Shown: one piece after another, positions 22,246 to 33,800 of the stretch
Numbering within the stretch: position 1 is the stretch's first letter
Layout of the letters: each line of letters starts with the position of its first letter
Origin: Portulaca oleracea
Taxonomy: Eukaryota; Streptophyta; Magnoliopsida; Caryophyllales; Portulacaceae
Assembly: GCA_029582165.1 (NCBI GenBank)
Contig: CM055892.1
Location: 13,682,754 to 13,746,753 of the forward strand
Reading direction: 5' to 3'
Length of the DNA stretch: 64,000 nt
Position numbers and translations under genes: made by a program
Notes under the pieces: generated by a model
Told to the model about the DNA's origin: nothing
Database searches by the model: none
What the model saw: only the letters and a program-made list of their open reading frames with translations

Positions 22246-24315
22246 TTGAGAATTTTTGGATGTCCTGTATATGCCCATGTGAATGATGGGAAGCTGTCTC
22301 CCAGGGCTGTTAAATGCATGTTTCTAGGTTACGGGTCTGAGTCTAAGGGATATAGAATGTGGTGTCCTGATTTGATGAAAGTTATTCAGTCTAGAGATGT
22401 AACCTTTAATGAAACTGCTATGTTATCTGGAATGGAATCTATCGGTACTTCTGATGATGCAGGAAATCAAGAGAAGGATGCAGTAAGAATGGTGTTCGAG
22501 GTGGAGCAGGCTCAAGGTCGAGCTTCTGGAACCTGCAATCAGGAGCAAACTACTGATGCTCCTGAACCAACTCAGGTTGATGAGCCTGAGATTGAGAGGA
22601 ATGTTCCTCAGGTGGAGGAACAACCATGCATTGCTAGAGATCGTCCCAGGAGGGAGATCAGGAGACCAGCGCGATATACTGAAGAAGATGATGCTATGAT
22701 TGCTTATGCGCTGAGTGTTGCAGACGAGACTCCTGAAGGTGCTGAACCTTCTACCTATCAGGAGGCCATCTCTTGTCCGAATGCCTCAAATTGGATAGGA
22801 GCTATGCAAGAGGAGACGGAGAGTCTGCAGAAAAATCATACATGGGAGCTATGTGAGTTGCCTAAAGGGCGACGAGCTCTTACTGCGAAGTGGGTGTACA
22901 AGAGAAAGGAAGGTATCCCTGGTGTAGAAAGTGCAAGGTGGAAGGCCAGATTAGTGGTAAGGAGTTGGAACTAGAAAGAAGGAATCGACTACAACGAAGT
23001 ATTCTTGCCAGTCGTAAGGCATATGTCGATCCGCACCTTACTTGCCTTTGTTGCTCTATTTGATTTGGAGTTGGAGCAACTTGATGTCAAGACAACTTTC
23101 CTCCATGGCGAGTTGGAGGAGGAAATATATATGAGGCAGCCAGAGGGTTTCATCGTTCCTGGTAAACAGGAACAGGTATGCAGATTAAGGAAATCCTTGT
23201 ATGGACTTAAACAGGCACCCAGGCAGTGGTACAAAAGGTTTGATACCTTTATGGTAGGGCAAGGGTACACAAGAAGTCACTATGATAATTGTGTGTACTA
23301 CAGGCAATTTGAAGAAAGGTCTTTCATTTATTTATTATTGTATGTGGATGACATGTTGATTGCCTCCAGGGACATGTCACTAATAAAGAAGCTGAAATCT
23401 CAACTCAACCAGGAGTTTGAGATGAAAGTCCTAGGAGCGGCGAAGAAGATTTTGGGTATGGAGATCCAAAGGAATAGAAAGGCAGGGAAGTTGTTCCTGT
23501 CTCAGAAGAAATATTTGGAGAAGGTGTTGGACAGATTCAACATGAGAAACTATAAAGCAGTTTCAACTCCTTTAGCTGCACACTTCAAGTTGTCTGGTGA
23601 GCACTGTCCTAAATCTGATTTGGAGGTAAGGAGGATGTCTAATATTCCCTGTGCTAGTTCAGTTGGTAGTTTGATGTATGCTATGGTGTGTACTAGCCCT
23701 AACCTGTCCCACGCAGTTAATGTGGTGAGTAGATATATGCAGAATCCAGGGAAGGAGCATTGGGAAGGAGTGAAGTGGATCCTTCACTATGTGAAGGGTA
23801 CTTTGGAGAAGGGCATCCTGTATGATAGAGGTAGTGCTGCAACGTCTGATGTTGCAGGTTATGTTGATGCTGATTATGGTGGAGATCTGGATAGGAGACG
23901 CTCAATTTCAGGGTATGTGTTCGTCATGTGTGGAGGAGCAATATCTTGGAAAGCTTCACTTCAATCTATAGCAAACCTGTCTACTACAAAGGCTAAATAT
24001 ATTGCTGCAACGGAAGGAGTGAAGGAGGCCATCTGGTTTAGGGGATTGGTCATGGAGCATGGAGTACCACAGGGCGAGACTGTGGTTTATTCAGACAGTC
24101 AGAGTGCTATATATCTGACAAAGAATGACACTTATCATTCGAACACTAAGCATATAAGCGTCAGGTATCACTTCATCAGAGATACAGTTGCTGCAGGAGA
24201 GATCGTGGTGAAGAAGGTTCATATTTTTGATAATCCTGCAGACATGTTAACCAAGCCTCTATCTATAGCTAAGTTCGAACATTGTTTAGACTTAGTTGGT
24301 GTTCTAAGCATGTGA
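22246..24315 (+). pseudogene. Copia B reverse transcriptase and RNase H
   Basis: Two long open stretches (22246-22974 and 23005-24315) separated by TAG at 22972. The first holds the integrase tail (LRIFGCPVYAHV) and RT start (AKWVYKRKEG). The second has QLDVKTTFLHGELEEEIYM, KSLYGLKQAPRQWYKRF, the catalytic YVDDM (about 23341-23355), and RNase H with DADYGGD, SDSQSAIYLTKN and a final ADMLTKPL. The family is Tork/Tnt1-like by overall look; I have not classified it further. Confidence 0.9.
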
Positions 24316-24416
24316 GAGCCCTGCGGGGCCACGCCCTGCGGATGGGCGTGTTGATGGCGACAGTCAAGATGTTTATCTGGACCGATGATTCGTTGATTTT
24401 AGTCCAAGGTGGAGTA

Positions 24417-24971
24417 TGTTAGGAAAGTGTCCTAAAATCATCAAATCTCTTGATCTCACAATTATTTGTTTCCTAATTGTATTAGGATATTATTTAGGTT
24501 TCCTTATTGTGTTGGGTTTCCTAATTGTATTAGATTCTAAATCTATTTGCAGTGGGAGTCAAGTTAGGTTATAGGGAGTTCTCCCTATAAACAGGGTGCA
24601 TGTTTCTCCACCAAAAACACATCGGTAAACATAGAGAGCTAGAGATAGAAAAAATATTGAGAGAGAAAGGGGTCTCACCAATATTTTCCCCAGTGTACCC
24701 GGAGAGATTGTGAGTTGAGTGTTGAGAGATTGTTATTGTAATCTCCTTTGTGATAGTGATCAGGTTGGTACTCATCCTTTCTCATAGTGGATTATTTTCT
24801 AACTGTCGCCATCCGTGGGTTTTTCTCCGAGTTCTTCGATTTCCCACGTAATTCTAGTGTTTGATTTTATCGCTTATTTTTCGTTCTTAAATTTTTCGTA
24901 ATATCCGTCATCTCGTTTTCGATTTTATTATTCGCTTCCGCTGTTACTTTGCTGCTCACTTTTCTCTAACA
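24417..24971 (+). repeat. Copia B 3' LTR
   Basis: Begins TGTTAGGAAAGTGTCC after a weak purine tract (AAGGTGGAGTA) and ends TTCTCTAACA. It lacks a short block present in the 5' LTR near 19975. Confidence 0.92.
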
Positions 24972-24976
24972 GATCC

Positions 24977-25885
24977 CTTAATGTTGCGGACGATTTTTAT
25001 CGCTGTTTTCATATGTTCTTTCTTTGGGTTTTGCATGAATTGAGAATGGATATGAACTGCGTATGTGAGATCAGACCTTCCTACAAGCCTCCTGTAAGAA
25101 CTTGGATTTTGTAATTCTTTTCCTTGAGCGATGGCAAGCTTGTGATTTTGCTCCATGGGAATAACTATAAGTTTTGCAGCTAAAAGACCACATTCATCCA
25201 CTATCTCTAAAGCATACTTCCGTTGACAAAGAAACAAACCCTTTTCTCCTTGTGCCACCTCAATGCTTAAAAAATACTTTAAGAGACCTAAGTCCTTAAT
25301 ACTAAAGCACGCATTCAAAAAAGCTTAAAACTTTTGACATTCTTAGACATTGTTAGTGGCTAGAATAGTGTCATCCACATAAACAAGAAGTGCCATAAAA
25401 TTCCTCCCTTTCGATATGCGAAAAGTGAAAAATTAGCATAACATTTGATAAAACCATACTCACAAAGCTTGGAGGAGAGTTTTGCAAACCATTGCCAAGG
25501 TGCCTATTCATGCTCATAAAGTGATTTTCTCAATCTACAGACTTTTTCAGGAGTGGTGGCATGATATCCTGGTGGCAACTTCATATAATTAAACTTCCTT
25601 ATAAAGGTTTCCATGTAAGAAGGCATTGTTTACATCTAATTGATGTGATTCCTGTCTTTTTGCTATGGCCACATAAAGAAAACAACGAACACTTGTTATT
25701 TTAGCAACAGGTGCAAAAGTCTCGTTATACTCAACACCTTCTTCCCGATGATCTCCACGAATAACAAGTCTAGCTTTATATCTCTGAATTGACCCATCTG
25801 CATTGTATTTCACCTTGTAGATCCACTTGCATTGTATTTCACCTTGTACTCTAGTTTTATGCAAAGCATTACCTTCCTTATTCAT
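24977..25885 (-). pseudogene. Copia A reverse transcriptase
   Basis: Minus-strand RT in pieces: [32 protein letters not shown] and [17 protein letters not shown] (25885-25589), the catalytic VYVDD (complement of about 25370-25381), then FLSIEVAQGEKGLFLCQRKY and a PSSYRRLVG region (25318-24977). Frameshifts separate the pieces, and Copia B interrupts at 24971/24977. Confidence 0.86.
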
Positions 25886-27760
25886 AACTTATCGCCACTT
25901 ACTATGTTTAACAACCTCATGGAAAAATCTAAGTTCATTAACTTTCAAATACTTGACAAAAAAGTTTATGTGAAGGAGAGAACTTTACACATCTCACATA
26001 ATTATGTAAAGGGTAGGGCGTACTTTAAGACTCCTTTTGATAAGGCAAGGTAGCAGAGACAAACCTTTGATGCTTGCATGATAGCAAATATAATCATTCA
26101 GCTGGGTTGTCGATCGTTGAGTATGTTCCAATCTTCGAGCTTCTAGAGCACTGGGTGTAGTACTTTGATGTTGATGTTCCTGTTCCTGTTCCTCACTAGA
26201 ACCAAGCTGATCACATGATGTATGCGGCCCAACGTCTCCCCATAAGGATTCAACCCCAATTAGCACAACCTGTTCAACCTATCTCATTATCTTCATTCGC
26301 TTCATTTTCAACTCCAAACCCAATTGGTGAGTCCTCCAAGTTGACCCTATGTCAATTCCAAACCAAATTGTTGAGTCCTCCAAATGAATTTCTTAACTTA
26401 TCATCCAAAAATTGAGTGCTATTCTAAACACGTGGGTTGCAATTTTGTCCTTGTTTTTGTTAAGGTGGTGTTGAAAAAGGAAAAGCATGTTCAACAAACC
26501 TCACATCCCTACTTTCAATAAAATCTTGAGTTTCTAAACCATACAATCTCCACTCTTTCTTTCTACTGGGATAATCCAACAAACACACACTTACGGCTTC
26601 GAGGAGCGAATTCATCATTCATCTTACTTTTAGCAAAATATAGGCATCCAAAGACCTCAATATCAACATAATTGGGTTTTTTATTAAAAACTAGCTCATA
26701 AGTTCCTTTCAACAACTTGTTGGAGTTCGATTAATCAAATAAGCAGCTGTTCTAATACATTCAGCCCAAAATTCTATCGGCAGGTTTGCTTGAAATCTCA
26801 AAGCTCTAGCAACATTTAAGATATGTTTGTGCTTCCTTTCAACTCTACCATTTTGTTGAGATGTGTCAACACAACTAGTTTGGTGCAAAATTTCCTTTTT
26901 AGCATAAAAATCCTCTATGGCCCTTGAGTTAAATTCAGATCTGTTGTCACTTCTAACCACCTTAACGTTTCTTCCAAATTGATTTTGCACCCAAATAATG
27001 AAATTTCTCAATTGTTTTTGAGTTTCACTTTTTTCAGTCATCAAATGAACCCAAACACTCTTACTATAATTATCTACAACAGTGAGAAAATATTGGGCAC
27101 CACACGAGGTAGAGTGGTAGACGCTCTATAAGGACCACATATGTCGACATGAATTATGGCAAATAAACCTTTAGCCTTATTCTCACTAGCACCCAAATAA
27201 TTCCTTGTTTCATTTGCTCTAAAACATACTTCACAAATTTCATCAATTCCATCAAGTGAGTTATTACCTCGTAAAGATTTATCTAGGAATGACATAAGTT
27301 TCATAGAAGGATGCTCCAATCTTTGATGCCAAAGTTTCTCGGCGTGCACAACATTAACTCTAGATTTTCCTTGATGCTCCTTGTAAAAATAGACCATATC
27401 ATGCTGCTTGCCTGTACAAATCAGAGTCCCCAAAGTGCAGTCCTGCAACTAAATACAAGAATTTTCATCAAATGTGACTATGCAGTTTAAATATCTCAAC
27501 AAACGGTAAACTGAAACAAGATTGTAATTCAAAGATGGGACGAGGAATGTCCTATTTAACCGCAGTTTGTCTGTCAAAGAAATTTTTATTGCTTGTCAAC
27601 AATGGTTTTTGCTCCGTTGGGTAGGTCACCTACCACAGGCTGTATATTTTCAATATCTCTCAAAAGTATTTCTTCTCTGGTCATATGAGCGGAAGCACCA
27701 CTATCGATCAACCACGAAGGGTTCGAATCACATGCTACAATTGGCCTCGTGATAATTTAA
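25886..27760 (-). pseudogene. Copia A protease and integrase
   Basis: From near 27750 the minus strand reads a protease start WLIDSGASAHMT with an intact DSG triad. Then comes GAG-pre-integrase and the zinc finger (LWHQRLEHPSMK, CEVCFRANETR), and the integrase core with HVDICGP, VRSDNRSEF and QQNGRVERKHKHIL (27044-26709). The second Asp is kept. The stretch 25886-26700 is badly degraded and only short fragments are readable. There is no gag upstream. Confidence 0.83.
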
Positions 27761-27771
27761 ATTCATGAACC

Positions 27772-27785
27772 TGGCTCTCATACCA
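27772..27785 (-). promoter_or_regulatory. Copia A primer binding site
   Basis: The complement reads TGGTATGAGAGCC, directly after the LTR end TTATCA, with one mismatch to the usual Met-tRNA site. Confidence 0.75.
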
Positions 27786-27968
27786 TGATAAAGTTTGAAG
27801 AGAGAAAAGATTGTCAAAGATTCTTCGTTTTCTACCTTTTCATAATCAGTACATGATCTATATATTTCATTTAACCCTACTCCAAATGGTATTAGAATTA
27901 GGAAACTAATAAAATAGTAAATCAAATTACTCTACTTCTAATAGTATAGTACATCAAATAGTATAGTC
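27786..27968 (-). repeat. Copia A 5' LTR, first fragment
   Basis: Matches 18717-about 18900 (TGATAAA, GAGAGAAAAGATTGTCAAAG, TAATCAGTACATGAT). The LTR continues after the Helitron-like insert at 28986-29016 and again at 36186-36279. Confidence 0.8.
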
Positions 27969-28782
27969 TTAGACTTGTGCGATGCACGGTGTATGATAAA
28001 TAAGTATTATTTTTAATAAAATCAGCCTAAATTATTAATGTACATATAAATTAAAAACCCCACAACATAAATTATATAATTAAATGAAAGATATGGTAAA
28101 TTTTCAAATAAAAATGTATAAAATTATAAATAATGTAGGTCGAGCAGTGAGAAACGTGCAACCTTGTTAAAATTCATAATAAATTTATTAGACAATATAA
28201 TTATAGTAATGCATATATATTTTTAGCTTTGGACTACAATTATGAAAACACATTTTTATTTGTGTTAATTACAATTGACGATAATTATCAAAATGTATTT
28301 TTATTTTTTATTTTTTTGATCGATCATAATATTAACAAGACAAGTTGATGACAAAATGCTACTTATACATGTATTCATTAGAGTTCTAACAAAGTTGCTA
28401 CAATTAGGGTTGGTTAGAGTTTTGGTGAAACTAATGTTATAGTGCAATAGGTAGTTAATAGTCTGCTTATAAATTGACGGTGGTGGTCAAAAAGAGATTT
28501 GATAAACAATTTCCTTGGACTTTTAAAATAAAACCTTTTATATGGTTAATTTTGATAAACAAAATTAAAAGGGCGGACCCACAAACTTTACTATTAATAT
28601 TATATAGATTATTATATTAAATAACACAAAAATAATTAATAATATTTGCACAAAACAAATTTTAATTTAATATTTATCTACTTTCTGATTGGTCGAAGTC
28701 CCTACAATTAATCTTCTTTCTCCCTTTTGTGGGACCCACAAACTTTACTATTAATATTATATATTATTATATATATATTACA

Positions 28783-28831
<49 letters not shown>

Positions 28832-28985
28832 TAGATAACACCAAAATAATTACTGATATTTGCACTAAACAAAATTTAATTTAATATTTATATACTTTTT
28901 AATTGGTCGGAATCCCTATAATTAATCTTCTTTCTCCATTTTGCGGGACCCAAAACTTTCCTATTAATATTATATATTAAATAGA
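27969..28985 (-). mobile_element. Helitron-like non-autonomous element
   Basis: On the minus strand it starts TCTATTTAATATATAATATT directly after an A, and ends near a GC-rich hairpin (ACCGTGCATCGCACAAGT) followed by CTAA, features of Helitrons (5' TC, 3' hairpin plus CTRR, insertion at AT). It interrupts the Copia A LTR within its TATTAGAATTAGG repeat. The 5' terminus is present three times in tandem (28985, near 28770 and near 28612 reading down). The base after CTAA is not the expected T, so the exact 3' border is uncertain. No Rep/helicase coding. Confidence 0.55.
28783..28829 (+). repeat. (TTA)n microsatellite
   Basis: About 15 units inside the Helitron-like element. Confidence 0.95.
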
Positions 28986-29299
28986 TTAGAATTAGGAAAC
29001 TAATAAAATAATAAACAAATAAAGACTAAAGGAGCTTCATATCTTGGTGTAATTATTTTAATGGGCTCTTATTTTCACAAAATACTTTCAGGCGCCTTCT
29101 ATTTTGCGGTAATAATTATTAGGGCCTTCCTTTTTAACAGAAACTAACTAAAAGGTGCCAAAAACTTATATATTTATAGGGAAGGGCCTCAAATAGGGAC
29201 CTTTTTGTAAATATCTAATTTTTTGAGGTTTTTATGCAAACAAGTTCAAATAAACACTCTTAACTCTTTATAATAACTTTAATAGTACTAATTATCACA

Positions 29300-30020
29300 A
29301 TCTACTACTTATACCTTAGATATTATATTTTCTGTGGTTATGGGCCCACCATGCTTAGCAAAATTAATTAAACTGAATTAGAGAGTTTTGACCGTTACCT
29401 GAACTTAGTTGCGTTGGATCTCTGGCGTTCTTCAGCTTTCAGTTTACAGAGATGACTAATCTTAACCCCGCCAACCTTAGATCAAGCACAACAAAGATCT
29501 GTTTCGTTTCCTACCCCATATCGTAGTCGATCACTAATCCAGTTTATTTAGTTTTTAAAGGATAGTGGAACTTTAATCAAGAAATTATAATATTTAAAGC
29601 ATAAGGTTTGATTGGATAACGTTCCCTACTGGGAAACTCCTTTTATTGAAAGCTTGAAAATGGAAATATAACAATGAAAATACTTAACGAGAACTAGGCT
29701 TCTAAGATCATTAGAAAAGCTTGCTGATGGAGAAATGGTGACTCCCAATTTTTCTCTTTGATTAAGACTTGCTCAAATGACCGTACCTTCAACACATTAT
29801 AGAGGAGTTTCACACGCCTTGGATGCGCTAGTAGCTTTAGTATAGATACAAACAACTACAGTACAAACACGTGATTCTTACAGACTCAATAGTACAAACT
29901 TTAAATAATAACCACTCTTTTTTATTAGTGGTACCACAGTAGCTTGCAAGTCATAATGCTTGTAGGGCTGCCAAAGATGCTCTATGCTCTCAAGTTATAC
30001 ATATTCAAATCTTCTCCTTT
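29300..30020 (-). other. Non-coding sequence, possibly viral intergenic region
   Basis: No open frame of note. It lies downstream of the last viral ORF in the minus-strand sense, where a caulimovirid intergenic region would be expected. I do not see a decisive promoter or poly(A) arrangement, so the assignment rests on position only. Confidence 0.3.
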
Positions 30021-30023
30021 ATC

Positions 30024-30985
30024 CTACTCCAATGGATTGTATTTATCAAAAAGCTCTTGAAGGTAAGATTTTCCTTCTGCAAATAAGAATTCTCCAACTC
30101 CAATTTTTAACATATATTCATAGACATCTTCAGATTTACTTCCACTAAGATCAACAAGTTGGTCAAACTTCTTTGGATAAGTGAATGTAGTGTTACCACA
30201 ATGGATAACCCTATATCCTCTATCAATATCCAACCATAGATGATGCATTACCTTGTAAAATCCAGTTACTCTTGCCTTTGAAGAATGAATTATTTTTTCT
30301 CTTCTTCCTGGAAACCACTCTTCTTTTGTAAGATATCCTCCAGAAGCGTCTTCGACTCTAATCAGATAATGGGTAGGACTGATCTTATCTTCATTGTACT
30401 CAAATTTAACACATATATAGAAAATAATCGGTCATCCTGCAACTTTTCTTACTTCTAGTGAATGGATTTTGCGCACCCTTCTAAATACAAATTTTGTAAA
30501 TTTTGTAAATTTTGGAAACAATGTTCCTTCTGGATTAGGTACATGTGGCCTTCATTAGTCCAGAATTCTCTTACCATACCATATTCCCAAGCCTTCATGA
30601 TTGGATCATTTGGAGGGGGTAGTATTAGGGCAGACGTGTACTTTTCCTACTCTAGAAAAACCTAAGAAACTAACTTTTTTCCCCAAGCTATCCAGACTTC
30701 ACGGTTATAATATTTCAAGGGATCCATGACCGATGCATACCACTCATGAAACCAATTTTTCGGAGCTTTTCTTGTAATAACACTCTGAATATCATAACAA
30801 CTTTTGAGATAATTAATCCGAAGTTCATCGAGACTAAATTTCTCGACTATCAGATATTCAACATAACTAAAAATTAACTTGCATCTTTTCTTTTTAATTT
30901 TTCTAAGATTACTTAGAACAAATCTACCAGGAGGTGACACCCTTCCTAGTAATTCGGGTAACCGGCGTTCTGTTTCATCCGCTTG
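30024..30985 (-). pseudogene. Pararetroviral 3' region, unassigned frames
   Basis: Open pieces at 31018-30662 and 30248-30024 with intervening stops. The first begins in the RNase H tail and continues with a basic stretch, then a W-rich segment (WFHEWYASVMDPL). The second contains YPKKFDQLVDLSG. I do not recognise a named domain. Position suggests the C-terminal part of pol or a following ORF such as a transactivator, but the sequence alone does not settle it. Confidence 0.4.
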
Positions 30986-31475
30986 TCGGCGCGAGACATT
31001 CACCATGTTGGATTCCATTGGCTAATTCTCGCGTCAGGTTGTTTGCTAATGAATTCTTCGGACACTGTATGTGTTCAATAGAGAAAGAGAACTGGTTAAG
31101 CCATAATTGCCAACGTAGGAGTCTCCCTTATGCTTGCATATTTGATAAATTCTTTTTGACAAAGCCAAAAATGCCTTTGCAATCAGTTTGGATTAGAAAT
31201 TCTTTTGGGGCTAAAAAGATTAAAAGCTTTTCAATTCCTCTTATGATACCAAGAATTTTTTTTTCCATGGTTGTGTAATTGCATTCAGCCTTATTAAAAC
31301 TTCCACTGCAATATTTGCAGAGACGTTCTCCTTCTTTGATTTTGAGTACTGCACTGCAGTGCTCATTGCTAGCATCTGTCTCAAGAATCAAATCATCTTC
31401 TTCGTTAGGCGAATTAAGGACATGAAGATTTTGACATAAATTTTTAAGATTCCTTACAAGCAATGAATCATCCAA
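30986..31475 (-). pseudogene. Pararetroviral RNase H
   Basis: RNase H with the catalytic Asp contexts LETDASNEH and IQTDCKG, and the Glu within a NYTTMEKK-type block, the usual LTR/caulimovirid pattern. A frame change occurs near 31130. Confidence 0.8.
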
Positions 31476-31622
31476 AGTTCAATTCCACTCAACATCTTTT
31501 TTAAGTTTTCTTTGCAAATCCTTTCTCAACTTTGCTAGATCCTTGATAAAATCTGATGCATAGGTGAGACACCCTAAAAATCTTTCTAGCTGATTTCTAT
31601 TCTCAATTTTTTCAGGAAACTT

Positions 31623-32200
31623 TTATATTTTATGTAAGATGTGTTTTTGCAGAATGACTTGTCCAACTTTAATTTGTAATCCAAAAAGTTCTATTTCTTG
31701 CTCAGCATAGACACACTTGTGTTTTCCAAGGACAATTCCATGATTGATGCATTTTTGAGTTACCGCTAAGAGATCATCCTTGTGCTGTTCAATAATTTTA
31801 GAGAAAATAAGGATATCATCAATATACATCAAACAACAATGACTGAGATCTTTGAAGATCTTATCCATTCTCCTCTGGAATTTTTGAGGTGCATTCTTAA
31901 GACCAAATGGCATGACTAACTATTCATAATGCCCTTGAGGAGCACTAAAGGCTGTTAAAGGAATGCTTTTCTTCGTCCATTTTTATCTGCCAATAACCAC
32001 TCTTGCAGTCCATTTTAGAGAACCATAAGGCTCCTTGGATTCTATTGAAGAGAACTATTTTGTTTGGAATATAGTATCCATCAAAGATTGTGCTATCATT
32101 AAGCTTTTTATAGTTGATGACCATTCTAGCTTTTCCTCTTTTCTCTTTAGCATGATTTCTAACCATGAACGCATGATTTGTATGTCTACTCTTGCTATCC
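31623..32200 (-). pseudogene. Pararetroviral reverse transcriptase
   Basis: RT palm and fingers in two frames. 32166-31945 holds ARMVINYKKLND and KMDCKSGYWQIKM. 31913-31623 holds MPFGLKNAPQKFQRRMD, the catalytic YIDD (complement of about 31815-31826) and a FGLQI connection motif. The frames are separated by a shift near 31930. The motif set is typical of Caulimoviridae/Ty3-type RT, not Copia. Confidence 0.85.
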
Positions 32201-32219
32201 CTGATAAGCTTTTTTTATC

Positions 32220-32860
32220 TTAGAGCTCTTTTACATGTTCCTTAAATTCTTGGATATCTTGGTGTGTATACACCGTCTGTTTAACCCTGATAATGGTATT
32301 GAGATCTGTCAAACTTATAGTAGCGTAGGTTTTATCTTTATCCCAAAATTTTAAAGGGTTTTCAGAATAGAGTTTTTTGCATAACTCTTCTTGTTGTTTT
32401 TCAATTTGTTCCTTAACAGATAACGCTCGAAGTGAAATAGTTAATGCTACTTCTTTTTTAGTTGGCACTACCTTCTCACCACGTTGGTTGCGTGAAAAAT
32501 CTATTGTTTGGTGGGTATATGCCTGTTGTAGCTTTTTAATAGGTACTGAGTGACCAACTATTGTGAAGATAATTTGTTGAATGATTTGGGTACAAGGAGA
32601 ATATAATCTTTGGAAGTTATTTCCAATGATCATATCATGTGGTAGTTGGTTTGTTGCCCAAATTATGGGAATTACAAACTTGACTCCTCGCATTTCTATA
32701 GTTAAACCTTCAATAGCTTCATTATGGGTCATAACACTATTATCCGCAATTCTCACTTGCAAAGGATTTTTTGCTGTTTTCCATAAATATTCAGGAAATA
32801 GTGTCTTCTTGCCAAAACATATTGAACATCCACTATCTATGTATGCACATAGTTCATATT
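32220..32860 (-). pseudogene. Pararetroviral aspartic protease
   Basis: A DSG active-site triad lies at the complement of 32829-32837 (context YIDSGCS), followed by a retroviral-type protease fold region (VRIADNS, FVIPIIWATNQLPHDMIIGNNF) and a linker to the RT. Most of it, 32762-32220, is one open stretch. Confidence 0.78.
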
Positions 32861-33800
32861 TGTCATCTCTTCAATGCATATTTTTATATATATGTTATTA
32901 GGATTGGTTTTGGTGACCTCATATTGATTTTCTATATGCATGTTCAGTTCTGGTGTTTCTTTAGCTAGTTCATCCTCATATATAGGTTCACTTATAGTCC
33001 AAGTTTTGTAGCCAATGATCTTTCTATCTAGACTAGTTGTTCTATCTAGACAAGATCTTGCAGAATCGATACTCATTCTACTCATTTCCGAAGTCATACT
33101 TATAACATCATCATCTTTTGATACTAGTTTATCTCTAACCGATGAGCTTTCTCCCCAATCAGATCTAGTACTCATATTCCTTAACAATTGAGGTTTTTTT
33201 GGTGATTTTACCATCGTCATTAATCTTAATAACGTTTTTCTTGCCAATTTTGGTTGGATTAGAGAAACTACCAATCCAAGCACGTTCTATCCTGATATCT
33301 TGAGGATTTGATTGTATCCTCTGAATTTTCTGTTTAGGCCCAAGACTCTCAAACTTTTCAGCTTCTATCATAGTAACTTTTGTCTTTGGATCTATGGTAT
33401 TATCTAACTTGTAGATAATTTTACAGAAAATTATAAGTGGATAACCACCTTGTTTCATATCCATACCAACGGTTTTTATCTTTAGAGATAAAAAGTTTTT
33501 GGCAAATTCATCTTTAAGACTAACATAATATCATGGTCTATAGTTGAATCCAACTGATCCATTACGTAAATTAGTCTTTATGCCAGTGATAATCTGATTG
33601 TAAAATTTATTGTGCCTAATATCACAAAACAATGCATAAAGATCTATATCCTTGTCGTAATGTTGTAATGCAGTTATTTGGATTTGCACACTTCCTACAT
33701 AGATATATCTATATTTTCTATCCTTGTTGTGCCTCAGAATATTATCCCAATTGATTAGGTTTACTTATCCAACGCCATACTCACAATCTTTAATCTCTAA
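32861..33800 (-). pseudogene. Pararetroviral movement protein (30K type)
   Basis: The part coded from about 33770 to 33470 shows a caulimovirid movement-protein pattern (VQIQITALQHYDKDIDLYAL, DIRHNKFYNQIITGI). Then come pieces at 33464-33165 and 33283-32837 in two frames. It is broken by at least one stop near 33530 and one frameshift near 33170. Its role would be cell-to-cell transport of virions. The call rests on motif resemblance only. Confidence 0.6.

Larger units (their letters stand above)
19637..24971 (+). mobile_element. Copia element B (plus strand), nested, defective
   Basis: A complete LTR retrotransposon inserted in Copia A. LTRs are 19637-20208 and 24417-24971, with perfect 5-bp TSD GATCC (19632-19636 and 24972-24976). 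The order gag, protease, integrase, RT, RNase H is that of Ty1/Copia. Several stops break the polyprotein (TAG at 20415, 21913 and 22972; TGA at 21988 and 22216), so it cannot be autonomous. The two LTRs are similar but differ by point changes and by an indel of roughly 20 bp near 19975, so the insertion is not fresh. Confidence 0.92.

Noticed and set aside
30024..30985. Calling the last pararetroviral frames a translational transactivator
   Set aside because: Only position supports it; no recognisable transactivator motif was seen and the first piece continues from RNase H.
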